Shown: positions 1 through 9,344, counted from the first letter of the stretch. The stretch: 48,773 nt of DNA from Methylobacter sp. (GCA_030699385.1 JAUYMY010000058.1:1-48773), one strand, 5' to 3'. Notes: generated by a model not told the origin, from the sequence alone. A program made the numbers and translations.

Positions 1-220
1 GACCGTATCAAGAGCGCGTAAAATGCAACGTTTCTTGTCACAACCTTTCTTCGTTGCTGAAGTATTTACCGGATCGCCTGGTAAATATGTATCACTGAAA
101 GATACTATTGCCGGTTTTAAAGGCATTATCGACGGTGAATACGATGCGATTCCAGAGCAGGCTTTTTATATGGTGGGAACCATAGATGAAGCGCTTGAGA
201 AAGCTAAAGGCATGAAATAA
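1..220 (+). CDS. atpD: F1 ATP synthase subunit beta, C-terminal end (partial)
   Basis: This is the last 72 or so codons of the beta subunit, read in the frame that starts at base 2; the 5' part lies outside the window. The beta subunit carries the catalytic nucleotide sites of F1-ATPase at the membrane. The visible part has the typical C-terminal helical domain, with the segment [15 protein letters not shown] followed by [18 protein letters not shown], which is strongly conserved in bacterial AtpD. The gene for the epsilon subunit follows 25 bases later, as in the usual atp operon order. The methionine at base 23 is internal and not the start. Confidence 0.96.
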   Translation, partial: TVSRARKMQRFLSQPFFVAEVFTGSPGKYVSLKDTIAGFKGIIDGEYDAIPEQAFYMVGTIDEALEKAKGMK

Positions 221-245
221 GTCATAAAAATAGTAGGTATCAATC

Positions 246-668
246 ATGACCATGACCGTACATGTAGACATCGTCAGTGCAGAAAAGGAAATATTTTCCG
301 GATTGGCGGAAATGGTATTCGCGCCTGCTGAACTTGGCGAAGTGGGTATTTCACCCCGTCATGCTCCGTTAATATCGAAATTGAGACCCGGCGAAGTCAG
401 GGTTAAAGTCAGCGATAAAGAAAGTTATCCGTTTTATGTATCGGGAGGCATATTGGAAGTTCAGCCTCATTTGATTACTATTTTGGCTGACACGGCCATT
501 AGAGCGAAAGATATTGATGAAGCGGCGGCGCTGGAAGCAAAATCCAGGGCGGAAGAGGCTTTGAGCGATAAGAGCAGTAAAATTGATTATGCAACAGCCC
601 AAGCGCAATTGCTTGATGCAATGATGCAATTGAGAACATTGGATAGGCTTAGAAAACGCGGCGGGTAG
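246..668 (+). CDS. atpC: F1 ATP synthase subunit epsilon
   Basis: A 140-residue epsilon subunit, the normal length for the family. Epsilon is part of the central rotor stalk of F1Fo ATP synthase and can inhibit ATP hydrolysis through its C-terminal helices. The N-terminal beta-sandwich (about residues 4-85, including [20 protein letters not shown]) and the C-terminal helical hairpin rich in Ala, Glu and Lys (about 90-138) are both present. The start at 246 has a TAGGT motif about eight bases upstream; a second ATG two codons later is possible. It closes the atp operon, since a strong terminator follows. Confidence 0.96.
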   Translation: MTMTVHVDIVSAEKEIFSGLAEMVFAPAELGEVGISPRHAPLISKLRPGEVRVKVSDKESYPFYVSGGILEVQPHLITILADTAIRAKDIDEAAALEAKSRAEEALSDKSSKIDYATAQAQLLDAMMQLRTLDRLRKRGG

Positions 669-702
669 TTGGTTTATTACGCAGTACATTTTTATCCTTT
701 AT

Positions 703-741
703 AAAGCCCGATAGCGCGTTTACACGTTATCGGGCTTTTTT
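703..741 (+). terminator. Rho-independent terminator of the atp operon
   Basis: An inverted repeat AAAGCCCGATAgCG / CGtTATCGGGCTTT with an 8-base loop runs straight into a T-tract. It sits 34 bases after the atpC stop, so it should end the atp transcript and separate it from glmU. Confidence 0.9.
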
Positions 742-760
742 GGTTTTAACGGAGTATTAA

Positions 761-2131
761 ATGCAAATAACGACAATTATTTTAGCGGCCGGTAAAGGCA
801 CGCGTATGCGTTCGGAGCTGCCTAAAATCCTACATAAAATTGCCAGCCGCTCTTTATTGCAGCATGTTTATGATATGGCGGCGCAATTGGAAAATAATTG
901 CGTCAAGATTGTGGTCGGCCACGGTGCGGAGCAGGTCACTACCGCCTTAAAACATTTTGATGCGGATTGGATAGAGCAAACGCAACAATTAGGTACAGGC
1001 CATGCGGTGCAACAAGTCAGCGACCAGCTTGCCGATGCCGATACGGTGTTGATATTGTACGGCGATGTGCCGTTGTTAAAATTAACCACGGTCAAGACGC
1101 TAATCGCTCATGTTAACGAGCGCTCGCTGGCTTTACTGACGGTGAATCTTGATACGCCCACTGGTTACGGCCGGATAGTCCGCGACGCCGCAGGCCGGGT
1201 CAGTAAAATTGTCGAAGAAAAAGATGCTGATGCCAATGAGAAACAAATCAACGAAGTCAATACCGGCATTATGGCGGTGCAAGGCCGGCAGCTAAAAAAA
1301 TGGTTAAGCCAGCTAAATAACAGTAATGCGCAGGGCGAATATTATTTAACCGATGTGATTGAAATGGCGGTAGCCGATCAAATTAATATCGTCACTAGTC
1401 AGCCGGAAACCGAGGATGAGGTGCTGGGTATCAATAATCGCATGCAACTCAGTTATTTGGAGCGCGTTTATCAGCAGGAGCAAGCCAATAGTCTGATGGA
1501 GCGGGGCGTGACCTTAAAAGACCCGCTGCGTTTTGATCAACGAGGCTCGATTGAAAATCTGGGGCAAGATATAGAAATCGATATTAATGTCATTTTGGAA
1601 GGGAAAAACAGCATCGGCAGCCATGTCAAAATAGGTGCTAATACGCATATCAAAGATTCGATTATTGGCGATAATGTAGACATACTTGCAAACTGCGTTA
1701 TTGAGGATGCGGTGGTAGGTCAAGGCAGCCGGATTGGTCCTTTTGCTAGGCTCAGGCCGGAAAGCGTGTTGGCCGAAGATGTGCATATCGGTAATTTTGT
1801 CGAAATCAAAAAATCGTCAGTCGCGGCAGGCAGCAAAATAAATCACTTGAGCTATATCGGCGATAGTACGGTGGGCGCAAAAGTGAATATCGGCGCCGGT
1901 ACCATTACCTGCAATTACGACGGCGCTAATAAATTTAGAACGATCATCGAAGATGGCGCTTTCATCGGTTCCGATACTCAGCTCGTCGCCCCGGTTACGA
2001 TAGGCAAAAATGCCACCATAGGCGCCGGTTCAACCATCACTAAAGACAGCCCTGAGAACCAGTTAACCTTAAGTCGCGCCAAGCAGGTATCCCTCGCAGG
2101 ATGGCAGCGACCCGTTAAAAAGGAGACATGA
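761..2131 (+). CDS. glmU: Bifunctional GlcNAc-1-P uridyltransferase / GlcN-1-P acetyltransferase
   Basis: GlmU acetylates glucosamine-1-phosphate and then couples it to UTP, giving UDP-GlcNAc for peptidoglycan and LPS in the cytoplasm. The 456-residue length matches the family. The N-terminal Rossmann-like uridyltransferase domain (about 1-230) starts with the signature [10 protein letters not shown] at residues 8-17. The C-terminal part (about 250-450) is a left-handed beta-helix of hexapeptide repeats containing the acetyltransferase segment [19 protein letters not shown] ribosome site precedes the ATG. glmS starts one base after the stop, so the two are certainly co-transcribed. Nothing looks abnormal. 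Confidence 0.98.
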   Translation: MQITTIILAAGKGTRMRSELPKILHKIASRSLLQHVYDMAAQLENNCVKIVVGHGAEQVTTALKHFDADWIEQTQQLGTGHAVQQVSDQLADADTVLILYGDVPLLKLTTVKTLIAHVNERSLALLTVNLDTPTGYGRIVRDAAGRVSKIVEEKDADANEKQINEVNTGIMAVQGRQLKKWLSQLNNSNAQGEYYLTDVIEMAVADQINIVTSQPETEDEVLGINNRMQLSYLERVYQQEQANSLMERGVTLKDPLRFDQRGSIENLGQDIEIDINVILEGKNSIGSHVKIGANTHIKDSIIGDNVDILANCVIEDAVVGQGSRIGPFARLRPESVLAEDVHIGNFVEIKKSSVAAGSKINHLSYIGDSTVGAKVNIGAGTITCNYDGANKFRTIIEDGAFIGSDTQLVAPVTIGKNATIGAGSTITKDSPENQLTLSRAKQVSLAGWQRPVKKET

Positions 2132-2132
2132 T

Positions 2133-3986
2133 ATGTGTGGCATTGTTGGCGGTATCGCGCAACGAAATGTAGTGCCTATTCTATTGGAAGGCCTAAGGCG
2201 TCTCGAATATCGGGGCTATGATTCGGCAGGTTTAGCTGTCATCGACAATCAGCAAATTCACCGAAAACGTGAGCTGGGCAAAGTCAAAGGCCTTGAAGCG
2301 CTACTCGAAGCAGAGCCAATTTCAGGCCGCATTGGTATCGCCCATACCCGTTGGGCGACCCACGGCAAACCCAGCACAGCCAATGCACATCCGCATATGT
2401 GCCGGCATAAAATAGCGGTGGTTCATAACGGCATCATCGAAAACCATGAACATTTAAGAGCCGTCCAGCAACAAAATGGTTACGAATTCAGTTCGGAAAC
2501 CGACACCGAAGTGATTGCGCACGAAATCCATCATGCGATGGAAACCCATCGACTAAGCTCAGGTCAGGCTACCGGCGATTTGCTCGACGCGGTTAAGTTG
2601 GCGGTCAAAAAACTGGATGGCGCTTATGCCTTGGGCATCATCAGTGTTGATGATCCCGATACGCTTGTCGCTTGCAGAAAAGGCAGTCCGCTGGTTATCG
2701 GTGTCGGTATCGGTGAATATTTTATCGCGTCCGATGTGGCCGCCTTGTTGCCGGTAACGCAGCGCTTTATTTTTCTTGAAGACGGCGACATCGCGGCGAT
2801 TAATATCAATGGGTTGGTCATTTATGATCAACAGGATCAAGCGGTTACGCGGCCGGTCGTAGACAGCCAGTTGACGGCTGATGCGGTCGATAAAGGCGAG
2901 TATCGCCATTACATGCTGAAAGAAATTTATGAACAGCCGTTTGCCATCGCGCAAACGCTGGAAGGCCGGTTTATTAATAACCGCCTGCAAGAAAACGCCT
3001 TCGGACATAATGCCGCCGAAGTGTTCGACAATATAAAAGCCATTCAAATTTTAGCCTGCGGCACCAGTTATCATGCCGGCATGGTGGCGCGTTACTGGTT
3101 TGAAAAATTGGCCCGCGTGCCCTGTAACATCGAAGTGGCCAGCGAATTTCGCTACCGAAATCCGGTGTTAGCGCCGGATACGCTGGTTGTCACTATCTCG
3201 CAGTCCGGCGAAACCGCCGACACCTTGGCCGCATTACTGGAAGCGAAAAAACTGGGCGCAAAATACTCGCTGGCTATCTGCAATGTGCCGGAAAGCTCGT
3301 TGGTCAGGGAATCCGATCTGGTGCTGATGACCCGAGCCGGCCCTGAAATCGGCGTTGCTTCAACCAAAGCCTTTACCACCCAACTGGCGACCTTAATGTT
3401 GCTGGTTATTGCTATCGGTAGGCGTTTTAATTTGAGCGAAGTGGAAGAGCAGAAAATCACCTCGGAATTGTTCAGCTTGTCGGGCAAAATCGAAAAAGTG
3501 TTAAAGCTGGATGGTCAAATTAAAGCGCTGTCCGAACAATTTGCCGAAAAGGAACATGCCTTGTTTTTAGGCCGGGGTACGCATTATCCGATTGCGATGG
3601 AAGGCGCGTTGAAGTTAAAAGAAATTTCCTACATTCATGCCGAAGCTTACCCCGCAGGCGAGTTAAAACACGGCCCCCTGGCCTTAATTGATGCTGACAT
3701 GCCGGTGGTGACCGTCGCGCCGAATAACAGCTTGTTGGAGAAATTGAAGTCGAACATGCAGGAGGTCAGCGCCAGGGGAGGGCAGTTGATCGTGTTCATG
3801 GATGAAACCTTAGCCTCTGCCGAAGATGAAAATGTGCAGATTGTAAAAATCCCCCAAGTCGGCAATGAAATTTCGCCGATTGTGTACACTATCCCCTTAC
3901 AATTATTGGCTTATCATGTCGCAGTGTTAAAAGGCACCGATGTCGACCAGCCCAGAAACCTCGCAAAATCAGTTACAGTGGAATAA
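2133..3986 (+). CDS. glmS: Glutamine-fructose-6-phosphate aminotransferase (isomerizing)
   Basis: GlmS makes glucosamine-6-phosphate from fructose-6-phosphate and glutamine, the entry step of amino-sugar synthesis and the step feeding GlmU. The 617 residues begin with MCGIVGG, where Cys2 is the N-terminal nucleophile of the glutaminase domain (about 1-240). Two SIS sugar-isomerase domains follow (about 290-430 and 460-600), and the end [13 protein letters not shown] is the standard C-terminal tail that enters the active site. The gene begins immediately after glmU, and no glmS-type riboswitch would fit in that gap. Confidence 0.98.
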   Translation: MCGIVGGIAQRNVVPILLEGLRRLEYRGYDSAGLAVIDNQQIHRKRELGKVKGLEALLEAEPISGRIGIAHTRWATHGKPSTANAHPHMCRHKIAVVHNGIIENHEHLRAVQQQNGYEFSSETDTEVIAHEIHHAMETHRLSSGQATGDLLDAVKLAVKKLDGAYALGIISVDDPDTLVACRKGSPLVIGVGIGEYFIASDVAALLPVTQRFIFLEDGDIAAININGLVIYDQQDQAVTRPVVDSQLTADAVDKGEYRHYMLKEIYEQPFAIAQTLEGRFINNRLQENAFGHNAAEVFDNIKAIQILACGTSYHAGMVARYWFEKLARVPCNIEVASEFRYRNPVLAPDTLVVTISQSGETADTLAALLEAKKLGAKYSLAICNVPESSLVRESDLVLMTRAGPEIGVASTKAFTTQLATLMLLVIAIGRRFNLSEVEEQKITSELFSLSGKIEKVLKLDGQIKALSEQFAEKEHALFLGRGTHYPIAMEGALKLKEISYIHAEAYPAGELKHGPLALIDADMPVVTVAPNNSLLEKLKSNMQEVSARGGQLIVFMDETLASAEDENVQIVKIPQVGNEISPIVYTIPLQLLAYHVAVLKGTDVDQPRNLAKSVTVE

Positions 3987-3988
3987 AT

Positions 3989-4534
3989 ATGGCGAAATTA
4001 TCCTTACAAGAACAGCTGTTAAAATCCGGTTTGGTCAGTGCCGCTAAAGCCAAAAGCGTTAATTCTGACAAGCGCAAACAAACTCAGCAGCAGCGCAAGA
4101 ATAAAGTCGAAGTAATTGATGAGGCAAAAGAACTGGCGCAAAAAGCACAGGCTGAAAAAATCGAACGGGATCGGGAGCTTAACCAGCTGCGCCAGCAACA
4201 AGAAGAGCAAAAGCAGTTAGCCGCGCAAATCAAACAGATCATCGAATTAAACCGTTTGCCCCGGGATGCCGAGGGTTTAGCCTATAACTTTACCGATGAT
4301 AACAAGGTGAAGCGGCTCTATGTCACCGCTGCCATGCGCGATCAGATTGCCGAAGGACGGCTGGCTATTGTCAAATTCGGTTCGCAATACGAAGTTGTAT
4401 CTGCCGAAGTGGCAAAAAAAGTGCAGTCACGCGATGCTGCCAACGTTATCGTTTTTAATGAGCCAGATAAAACAGAGCACAGTATTGATGACGCTTATGC
4501 GGCGTACCAAGTGCCAGATGATTTGATTTGGTAG
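3989..4534 (+). CDS. DUF2058 (YaiL-like) protein
   Basis: A 181-residue protein of the DUF2058 family, whose role is not established. The N-terminus MAKLSLQEQLLKSGLVS and the Lys/Gln/Glu-rich region at about 20-85 (a predicted charged coiled coil) are typical. A compact C-terminal half follows with LPRDAEGLAYNFTDDNKVK and a YVTAAMRDQIAEGRLAIVK segment. It starts two bases after the glmS stop and is followed by a terminator, so it is probably the last gene of the glmUS transcript. The strong positive charge at the N-terminus suggests nucleic-acid contact, but that is inference. Confidence 0.85.
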   Translation: MAKLSLQEQLLKSGLVSAAKAKSVNSDKRKQTQQQRKNKVEVIDEAKELAQKAQAEKIERDRELNQLRQQQEEQKQLAAQIKQIIELNRLPRDAEGLAYNFTDDNKVKRLYVTAAMRDQIAEGRLAIVKFGSQYEVVSAEVAKKVQSRDAANVIVFNEPDKTEHSIDDAYAAYQVPDDLIW

Positions 4535-4616
4535 CGTCTGGGTTGTGTGTTTTATACGGATTTTTACTAGCGCATTAATGGCGTGCAAAATATAAACCAG
4601 AGTGAAGTAATTTGCG

Positions 4617-4648
4617 ATAAAAAACAGGTGCTTATGCCTGTTTTTTTT
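4617..4648 (+). terminator. Rho-independent terminator after the glmUS-DUF2058 transcript
   Basis: The stem AAAAACAGG / CCTGTTTTT has an 8-base loop and ends in eight T residues. It lies about 85 bases after the DUF2058 stop. The rest of 4535-4860 holds no gene that I can see. Confidence 0.88.
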
Positions 4649-4860
4649 ATGGTCTACTTTTAGCTTTAGTGGGCAATTCTTGGCGTCCTTTCTTTGTCGG
4701 CATCGTTCTAGTGACGCGAAAGAGTGGAAATAAACTGAGTTTGAGTTGTATTTTTAAAGTTAGCGCCTAAGCTTAGATGTTGAATGCCTAGTAATCGCTT
4801 AGATAACCGATATACAAAACCATTCACAACGTGCCTTTTACTTAAACATAGGAAATAAAA

Positions 4861-5148
4861 ATGAAAAAAATAATTGTTTTATTCGCCGTTTTCTGCTCAT
4901 TTAATGTCATCGCTTCACCTGTCAATATCAATACTGCGGATGCGAAAACGATAGGGGAGGCTTTGTCGGGTATAGGTTTGAAAAAAGCTGAAGCCATCGT
5001 TAAGTACCGGGAAGAAAAAGGTGCCTTCAAAAATGCAGAAGATTTGGCGAATGTTGCTGGAATAGGCGAAAAAACAGTAGAAAAAATCAAGCACGATGTA
5101 TTGATTAGTGATGCTGTTGTCGAGGATAAAAAAGCAGCTAAGAAATAG
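4861..5148 (+). CDS. Secreted ComEA-like helix-hairpin-helix protein
   Basis: A 95-residue protein with a clear signal peptide (MKKIIVLFAVFCSFNVIA, cleavage probably after Ala18) and a single tandem helix-hairpin-helix domain. The segment VNINTADAKTIGEALSGIG followed by GIGEKTVEKIK near residues 62-75 is the ComEA-type fold, which binds double-stranded DNA non-specifically in the periplasm. Naturally transformable bacteria use such proteins to pull DNA through the outer membrane. AGGAAATAAAA in front of the ATG is a good ribosome site. The gene stands alone, so its job in competence is inferred from the family only. Confidence 0.85.
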   Translation: MKKIIVLFAVFCSFNVIASPVNINTADAKTIGEALSGIGLKKAEAIVKYREEKGAFKNAEDLANVAGIGEKTVEKIKHDVLISDAVVEDKKAAKK

Positions 5149-5235
5149 TATAAATTATTGTTAATTAAGTGTAATTTTTTGCTGTAATGGTGATTTTTAC
5201 TTTCACGTACAGCGTAAGCCTTACACTCAAGCATG

Positions 5236-5266
5236 GACACGAAGCCCTCTTTATTCGCTTCGTGTC
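5236..5266 (+). other. Perfect hairpin downstream of the ComEA-like gene
   Basis: GACACGAAGC and GCTTCGTGTC form a perfect 10-bp stem around an 11-base loop. The tail is TCTCCT rather than a T-run, so it is a weak terminator candidate. It may end the comEA-like transcript or be a dispersed palindrome. Apart from this hairpin I see nothing in 5149-5421. Confidence 0.5.
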
Positions 5267-5421
5267 TCTCCTGCAATTTCTATGATGATCAGATTAAAGC
5301 TTAGCTAATTGTTCGGTTATACCGTTAATGTTTTTTTCAAAATTTATGCCATTGCAGCTTGTGTTATTAAGTAGATTCAACGATAATAGCCGTCCTTTAG
5401 CCAGTACGGCTAATGTTTAAT

Positions 5422-5532
5422 GGTGATCGTGTCGGTCCTCCCGCAACGATACGCTGTGAACCCCGCCAGGCCCGGAAGGGAGCAACGGTAACAGCAGATT
5501 CGTGTGCCGGGATGTGGCTGGCATGATCGCCG
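5422..5532 (+). ncRNA. ffs: 4.5S signal recognition particle RNA
   Basis: The conserved SRP domain IV sequence is present: the GGTCCTCCCGCAACG segment, the tip CCAGGCCCGGAAGGGAGCA (GGAA tetraloop region), and GTGTGCCGGGATGTGGCTGG. The ends GGTGATCGTGTC and GGCATGATCGCC pair with a few G-U pairs and set the boundaries. It scaffolds Ffh in co-translational membrane targeting. dnaX follows 30 bases later, the usual neighbour of ffs in gammaproteobacteria. Confidence 0.95.
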
Positions 5533-5562
5533 CCCAAACACTACTCACCTTTCGAGCCTGCC

Positions 5563-7200
5563 ATGAATTATCAGGTTCTTGCCAGAAAATGGCGTCCCCA
5601 TAATTTCACCGAAGTCGTCGGACAAGAGCATGTGGTCAAATCGTTAATGAACGCTTTGCAACATGACCGCCTTCACCATGCCTATTTATTTACCGGAACA
5701 CGCGGCGTCGGCAAAACCACCATTGCCCGTATCTTAGCCAAAGCCATCAATTGCGAAAACCTCCAGGATTTCAATCCGTGCGGCGTATGCAGCGTGTGTC
5801 GCGATTTGGATGAAGGCCGGTTCCTGGATTTAATCGAAGTCGACGCGGCATCGCGCACCAAGGTTGAAGACACCCGCGACCTGCTCGACAACGTGCAATA
5901 TGCGCCCAATCACGGCCGCTACAAAGTCTACCTGATCGATGAAGTCCACATGCTGTCCGGGCATAGTTTTAACGCCCTGCTGAAAACATTGGAAGAGCCG
6001 CCGCCGCATGTCAAATTTCTGCTGGCAACCACCGATCCCCACAAAATCCCCGTCACCGTATTGTCCCGCTGTTTGCAGTTTAATCTGAAGCGTTTACTGC
6101 CCAGCCAGATTTTTACCCAGATGGAATTCATCCTCCAGCAGGAGCATATTGAAGCCGAACCGGCCGCATTAAAATTATTAGCGCGCGCCGCCGATGGCAG
6201 TATGCGCGACGGTTTAAGTTTGCTGGATCAGGCCATTGTTTACGGCAACGGTAAGGTCTGCGCCGAAGAGGTCAATGCAATGCTGGGCACGGTGGCGCAA
6301 CAACCGGTTGATGACCTATTAACGGCTCTGGCTGAAGGTGATGCGCCCGCAATACTCGGCACCATAAACGAGCTGGCCAATTTAACGCCGGACTTTAGCG
6401 ATGTATTGCAACAGATTTTGCAAGTTTTGCATCGTATTGCCCTGTTGCAGCAAATACCCAGCGCTATCGACCACGATTTCGATGTGGATATGATTGCGGC
6501 ATTGGCGGCTAAATTCAGCCCCGAAGACGTGCAATTGTATTACCAAATAGGCTTGGTCGGTCAGCGCGACCTGGATTTGGCTCCCGATCCGCGTAGCGGC
6601 TTTGAAATGGTCATGCTGCGGATGCTGACTTTCAGGCCGGTCGCTACTACGGCAGCGCCGGTTAAACCGGTTCAGCTTCGCCAACCTGTTAATAAGCCGC
6701 AGCCTGCTTCTTATCAGTCGCAACCCGCTTCTCATCAGCCGCAGCCTGTTGACAATACAGAAGTAACGACGCAACCTGCGATTTTCGCTGAAAAAAAACC
6801 TCCAGAAACCGTTGCCCAACAGTACGATTCTACCTGGATGGAAATGGTTGCTACGATGAAAATCAGCGGGTTAACGCGGGAACTGGCGCACAACTGCGTA
6901 TTAGAAAGCATTGACGACACCACCTGCACTTTAATATTGGATCCGGGGCATAAACAACTACGCAGCAGCCGCACCGAAGCAAACTTGCAAAAAGCATTGC
7001 AAGCTTACCGCAACGCGCCGTTAAAATTAGTCATCAACGCCGAAAAGACTACGACTGCCACGCCTGCGGTACAATTAACCAAGGCGCGCGAAGACAAACA
7101 GCAAGCGGCCGTTGACGCCATTAATGCAGACGAAAACGTGCTGGCCTTAAAAGAGCACTTAGGCGCCAGAATCATGCCCGGCACCATAGAGCCAATCTAA
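5563..7200 (+). CDS. dnaX: DNA polymerase III subunit tau/gamma
   Basis: DnaX is the ATPase of the clamp loader. The full-length tau form (545 residues here) also ties polymerase cores and DnaB helicase together. Visible motifs are Walker A GTRGVGKT at residues 45-52, the zinc module with NPCGVCSVC, Walker B/sensor DEVHMLSGHSFNALLKTLEE, and the Arg-finger region LSRC. A Pro/Gln-rich linker with imperfect SYQSQPASHQPQP repeats spans about 365-410, followed by a tau-specific C-terminal domain. It is shorter than E. coli tau. Eight consecutive A residues at 6791-6798 lie just after the linker and could allow a gamma-like short product (see findings). ybaB and recR follow. Confidence 0.96.
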   Translation: MNYQVLARKWRPHNFTEVVGQEHVVKSLMNALQHDRLHHAYLFTGTRGVGKTTIARILAKAINCENLQDFNPCGVCSVCRDLDEGRFLDLIEVDAASRTKVEDTRDLLDNVQYAPNHGRYKVYLIDEVHMLSGHSFNALLKTLEEPPPHVKFLLATTDPHKIPVTVLSRCLQFNLKRLLPSQIFTQMEFILQQEHIEAEPAALKLLARAADGSMRDGLSLLDQAIVYGNGKVCAEEVNAMLGTVAQQPVDDLLTALAEGDAPAILGTINELANLTPDFSDVLQQILQVLHRIALLQQIPSAIDHDFDVDMIAALAAKFSPEDVQLYYQIGLVGQRDLDLAPDPRSGFEMVMLRMLTFRPVATTAAPVKPVQLRQPVNKPQPASYQSQPASHQPQPVDNTEVTTQPAIFAEKKPPETVAQQYDSTWMEMVATMKISGLTRELAHNCVLESIDDTTCTLILDPGHKQLRSSRTEANLQKALQAYRNAPLKLVINAEKTTTATPAVQLTKAREDKQQAAVDAINADENVLALKEHLGARIMPGTIEPI

Positions 7201-7235
7201 ATGAAGCGCCTATTTATAACGAACGGAGAAAATAA

Positions 7236-7559
7236 ATGAAAAACGCACTCGGCAACATCATGCAACAAGCGCAAAAAATGCAGGAAGACTTCAAAAAAGC
7301 ACAGGAAGAACTCGACTCCATGCAAATCATGGGCGAATCCGGCGGCGGTCTGGTGACCATCCTGATGACCGGCAAACGCGAAGCCAGAAAAGTCACTATT
7401 GACCCTTCGCTGCTGGGTGAAGACAAGGATATGTTGGAAGATTTGGTTGCAGCCGCAATCAATGATGCGGTCAATAAAGTCGCAAAAATGAAAAAAGAAA
7501 AAATGACCGATGTCACCGCCGGAATGCCGCTGCCTCCCGGATTCCAGCTGCCGTTCTAA
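7236..7559 (+). CDS. ybaB: YbaB/EbfC family nucleoid-associated protein
   Basis: A 107-residue DNA-binding protein of the YbaB/EbfC family, which forms a dimer of tweezer shape and coats the nucleoid. Residues 1-25 ([20 protein letters not shown]) form the N-terminal helix, followed by [28 protein letters not shown] and a C-terminal PPGFQLPF tail, all characteristic. An ACGGAGA ribosome site precedes the ATG. It lies between dnaX and recR as in many gammaproteobacteria, and the recR start lies one base after its stop. Confidence 0.95.
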   Translation: MKNALGNIMQQAQKMQEDFKKAQEELDSMQIMGESGGGLVTILMTGKREARKVTIDPSLLGEDKDMLEDLVAAAINDAVNKVAKMKKEKMTDVTAGMPLPPGFQLPF

Positions 7560-7560
7560 C

Positions 7561-8157
7561 ATGAAAAAGCCGGGCTTATTAGGGCAGTTAATTCAGAACT
7601 TATGCTGCCTGCCGGGTGTCGGTCCTAAAACAGCGCAACGCATGGCTTTTCATCTGCTCCAACGCGACCGCAACGGTGCCACAGCATTAGCCCAATCGCT
7701 GCAACAAGCGCTGGAAAAGCTGGGCCATTGCCGACAATGCCGCACCTTGACTGAAGGCGATTTGTGCGAAGTTTGCGCCGACACGTCAAGAAATGACGCC
7801 GCACTCTGTATTGTGGAAAGCCCGTCCGATGCCTGGATTGTCGATCAGGCCACCGCATTCAGAGGCCGCTATTTTGTATTGCATGGCCGCTTATCGCCGC
7901 TGGACGGCGTAGGCCCCGATGAACTCGGTCTGGATCAACTGGAGCGCCAGCTGGCAAACGGCAACATCAAGGAGCTGATTTTGGCGACCAACTCCACGGT
8001 CGAAGGCGAGGCAACCGCCTACTTTATCGGCGAGCTGGCCAGAAAACACCAGGTCCCGGCCAGCCGGATTGCCCACGGCGTGCCCATGGGCGGCGAGCTC
8101 GAATACACCGACAGCAGCACTTTATCCCACGCCTTTAACGGCCGCACGGAAATATAG
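7561..8157 (+). CDS. recR: Recombination mediator protein RecR
   Basis: RecR works with RecO and RecF to load RecA on gapped DNA. I chose the ATG at 7561, which gives 198 residues, the usual RecR size; an upstream ATG in the same frame at 7510 would overlap ybaB and add non-conserved residues. The N-terminal HhH element [20 protein letters not shown] is followed by the zinc finger with [23 protein letters not shown] domain begins at [11 protein letters not shown], and the conserved GVGPDEL and [15 protein letters not shown] segments are present. Confidence 0.97.
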   Translation: MKKPGLLGQLIQNLCCLPGVGPKTAQRMAFHLLQRDRNGATALAQSLQQALEKLGHCRQCRTLTEGDLCEVCADTSRNDAALCIVESPSDAWIVDQATAFRGRYFVLHGRLSPLDGVGPDELGLDQLERQLANGNIKELILATNSTVEGEATAYFIGELARKHQVPASRIAHGVPMGGELEYTDSSTLSHAFNGRTEI

Positions 8158-8186
8158 CCCCTCATTAACCCAACAAGGTGAAAGCT

Positions 8187-8525
8187 ATGACTGATTGTTT
8201 GTTTTGCAAAATGGTTGCCGGTGACATCAAACCGGACGTGGTTTTTGAAGATGAAAATGTGCTGGCTTTCAGGGACATTAATCCTCAGGCGCCGGTACAT
8301 ATCCTGATTATCCCCAAACGCCACATCGCAACCCTGAATGACCTGGACGATGCCTTGCTCGGAGGCTTGCTTTTACAAACTGCGACCCGGCTGGCGCAAC
8401 AGGAAGGCTTGTCTGAAACGGGTTACAGAACCGTATTTAATTGCAACAAACACGGCGGACAGGAAGTTTACCACCTGCATTTGCACCTGCTGGGCGGACG
8501 GCAAATGCTGTGGCCGCCCGGATAA
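8187..8525 (+). CDS. hinT: HIT family purine nucleoside phosphoramidase (HinT-like)
   Basis: A 112-residue HIT protein. Enzymes of this branch hydrolyse AMP-linked phosphoramidates such as AMP-lysine. The HIT motif HLHLHLLGG near the C-terminus supplies the catalytic histidines, and the WPPG end is typical of HinT. The N-terminal CLFCKMVAGDIKPDVVFED and PQAPVHILIIPKRHI segments fit well. The ATG at 8187 has AAGGTG as ribosome site; a GTG three codons upstream lies inside that site and is less likely. It starts 29 bases after recR and may share its transcript. Confidence 0.92.
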   Translation: MTDCLFCKMVAGDIKPDVVFEDENVLAFRDINPQAPVHILIIPKRHIATLNDLDDALLGGLLLQTATRLAQQEGLSETGYRTVFNCNKHGGQEVYHLHLHLLGGRQMLWPPG

Positions 8526-8617
8526 ATGATAGCTTCCAATAAACTTGGCGTTCAATCCCCCGTCGCTTTCTGCTAAAATTAAACCTCAAATCAAAATCAA
8601 CTTTCCTGGAAATAATT

Positions 8618-8941
8618 ATGGCTTTTGTAGTCACCGAAAACTGTATCAAATGCAAATTTACTGATTGTGTCGATGTATGCCCTGTAGATTGCTTTCATGA
8701 AGGCCCCAATTTTCTGGTCATCGATCCGGATGAGTGTATTGATTGCACCTTATGCGAACCCGAATGCCCTGCCAACGCAATCTTTGCCGAAGACGAATTG
8801 CCCGAAGGCCAAGAAATGTTTATCGAATTAAATGCCGAATTATCCAAACAATGGCCGATCATCACCGACGTGAAACCGGCTTCAGCCGATGCTGATGAAT
8901 GGAATGGCAAAGAAGGCAAGCTCGAATTGTTGGAAAGATAA
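8618..8941 (+). CDS. fdxA: Seven-iron ferredoxin (FdxA family)
   Basis: A 107-residue ferredoxin with two cluster-binding motifs. The first, [18 protein letters not shown], has the spacing expected when one site holds a 3Fe-4S cluster. The second, [16 protein letters not shown], binds 4Fe-4S. The C-terminal extension (about residues 60-107, with [11 protein letters not shown]) is the Azotobacter-type tail of FdxA proteins. Such ferredoxins are low-potential electron carriers in the cytoplasm; the partner cannot be told from the neighbours. It is monocistronic by appearance, with a long hairpin downstream. Confidence 0.93.
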   Translation: MAFVVTENCIKCKFTDCVDVCPVDCFHEGPNFLVIDPDECIDCTLCEPECPANAIFAEDELPEGQEMFIELNAELSKQWPIITDVKPASADADEWNGKEGKLELLER

Positions 8942-9004
8942 CCGCCCTGCACCAATACGCAGTCAAATTTTTAGGCCAACAAGCCTTAGATGATTGCCAA
9001 CAAT

Positions 9005-9074
9005 AAATATACCCAAATAGCGCCGGATTTTTACTCGCCGATCAATAGGATCGCACCGGCCATTGGGTATATTT
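9005..9074. repeat. Large nested hairpin element
   Basis: AAATATACCCAA and TTGGGTATATTT form perfect 12-bp outer arms about 70 bases apart. Inside are GCCGG/CCGGC arms and a CGATC-AATAG-GATCG hairpin, so the whole can fold as a branched structure. T residues follow the right arm, so it may act as a terminator for fdxA. Its size and nested symmetry also suit a dispersed MITE-like repeat. The rest of 8942-9297 contains no convincing gene. Confidence 0.6.
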
Positions 9075-9297
9075 TTCAGAAAACCGCCTTATCGTTTCAT
9101 ACCCGACATCGGGACTTCCTGCATCAATAAGCACGAGCAACTTGCATGTAAGTACTGTTGAAAGCTTGGACGCCACCCCGTTCTGGCGGGACAGTCTATG
9201 CTCAGCATTCGAGCAGAATCCGCAACAAAAATGGCCTCCCGCAACATTCCGGCAATAAAAAAGAAACTCTCCATCCCGCCTTTACTTAACCCAAAAA

Positions 9298-9344
9298 ATA
9301 CTATATCTTGTGGCTACTTGACAAATAAACACTATATATAGCTG
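9298..9344 (+). promoter_or_regulatory. Tandem NrdR boxes upstream of nrdJa
   Basis: Two 16-bp sites match the NrdR box (consensus acaCwAtATaTwGtgt): ATACTATATCTTGTGG at 9298-9313 and ACACTATATATAGCTG at 9329-9344. Both keep the core C-w-A-t-A-T-n-T-w-G. They are 31 bp apart start to start, three helical turns, the usual arrangement for the NrdR repressor. They sit just before the reductase gene, so dATP/ATP-responsive repression is expected. The match is read by eye; nrdR itself is not in the window. Confidence 0.85.

Noticed and set aside
7510..7560. Extended N-terminus for RecR
   Set aside because: These codons overlap ybaB in another frame and are not part of conserved RecR; the ATG at 7561 gives the normal length.
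9089..9274. A 61-codon minus-strand frame between fdxA and nrdJa
   Set aside because: No ribosome site, no recognisable protein features, and it lies next to a repeat-like hairpin; most likely chance.
9318..9323. TTGACA as a clear sigma-70 -35 box for nrdJa
   Set aside because: No acceptable -10 hexamer lies 16-18 bases downstream; the TATATA stretch is too close and belongs to an NrdR box.
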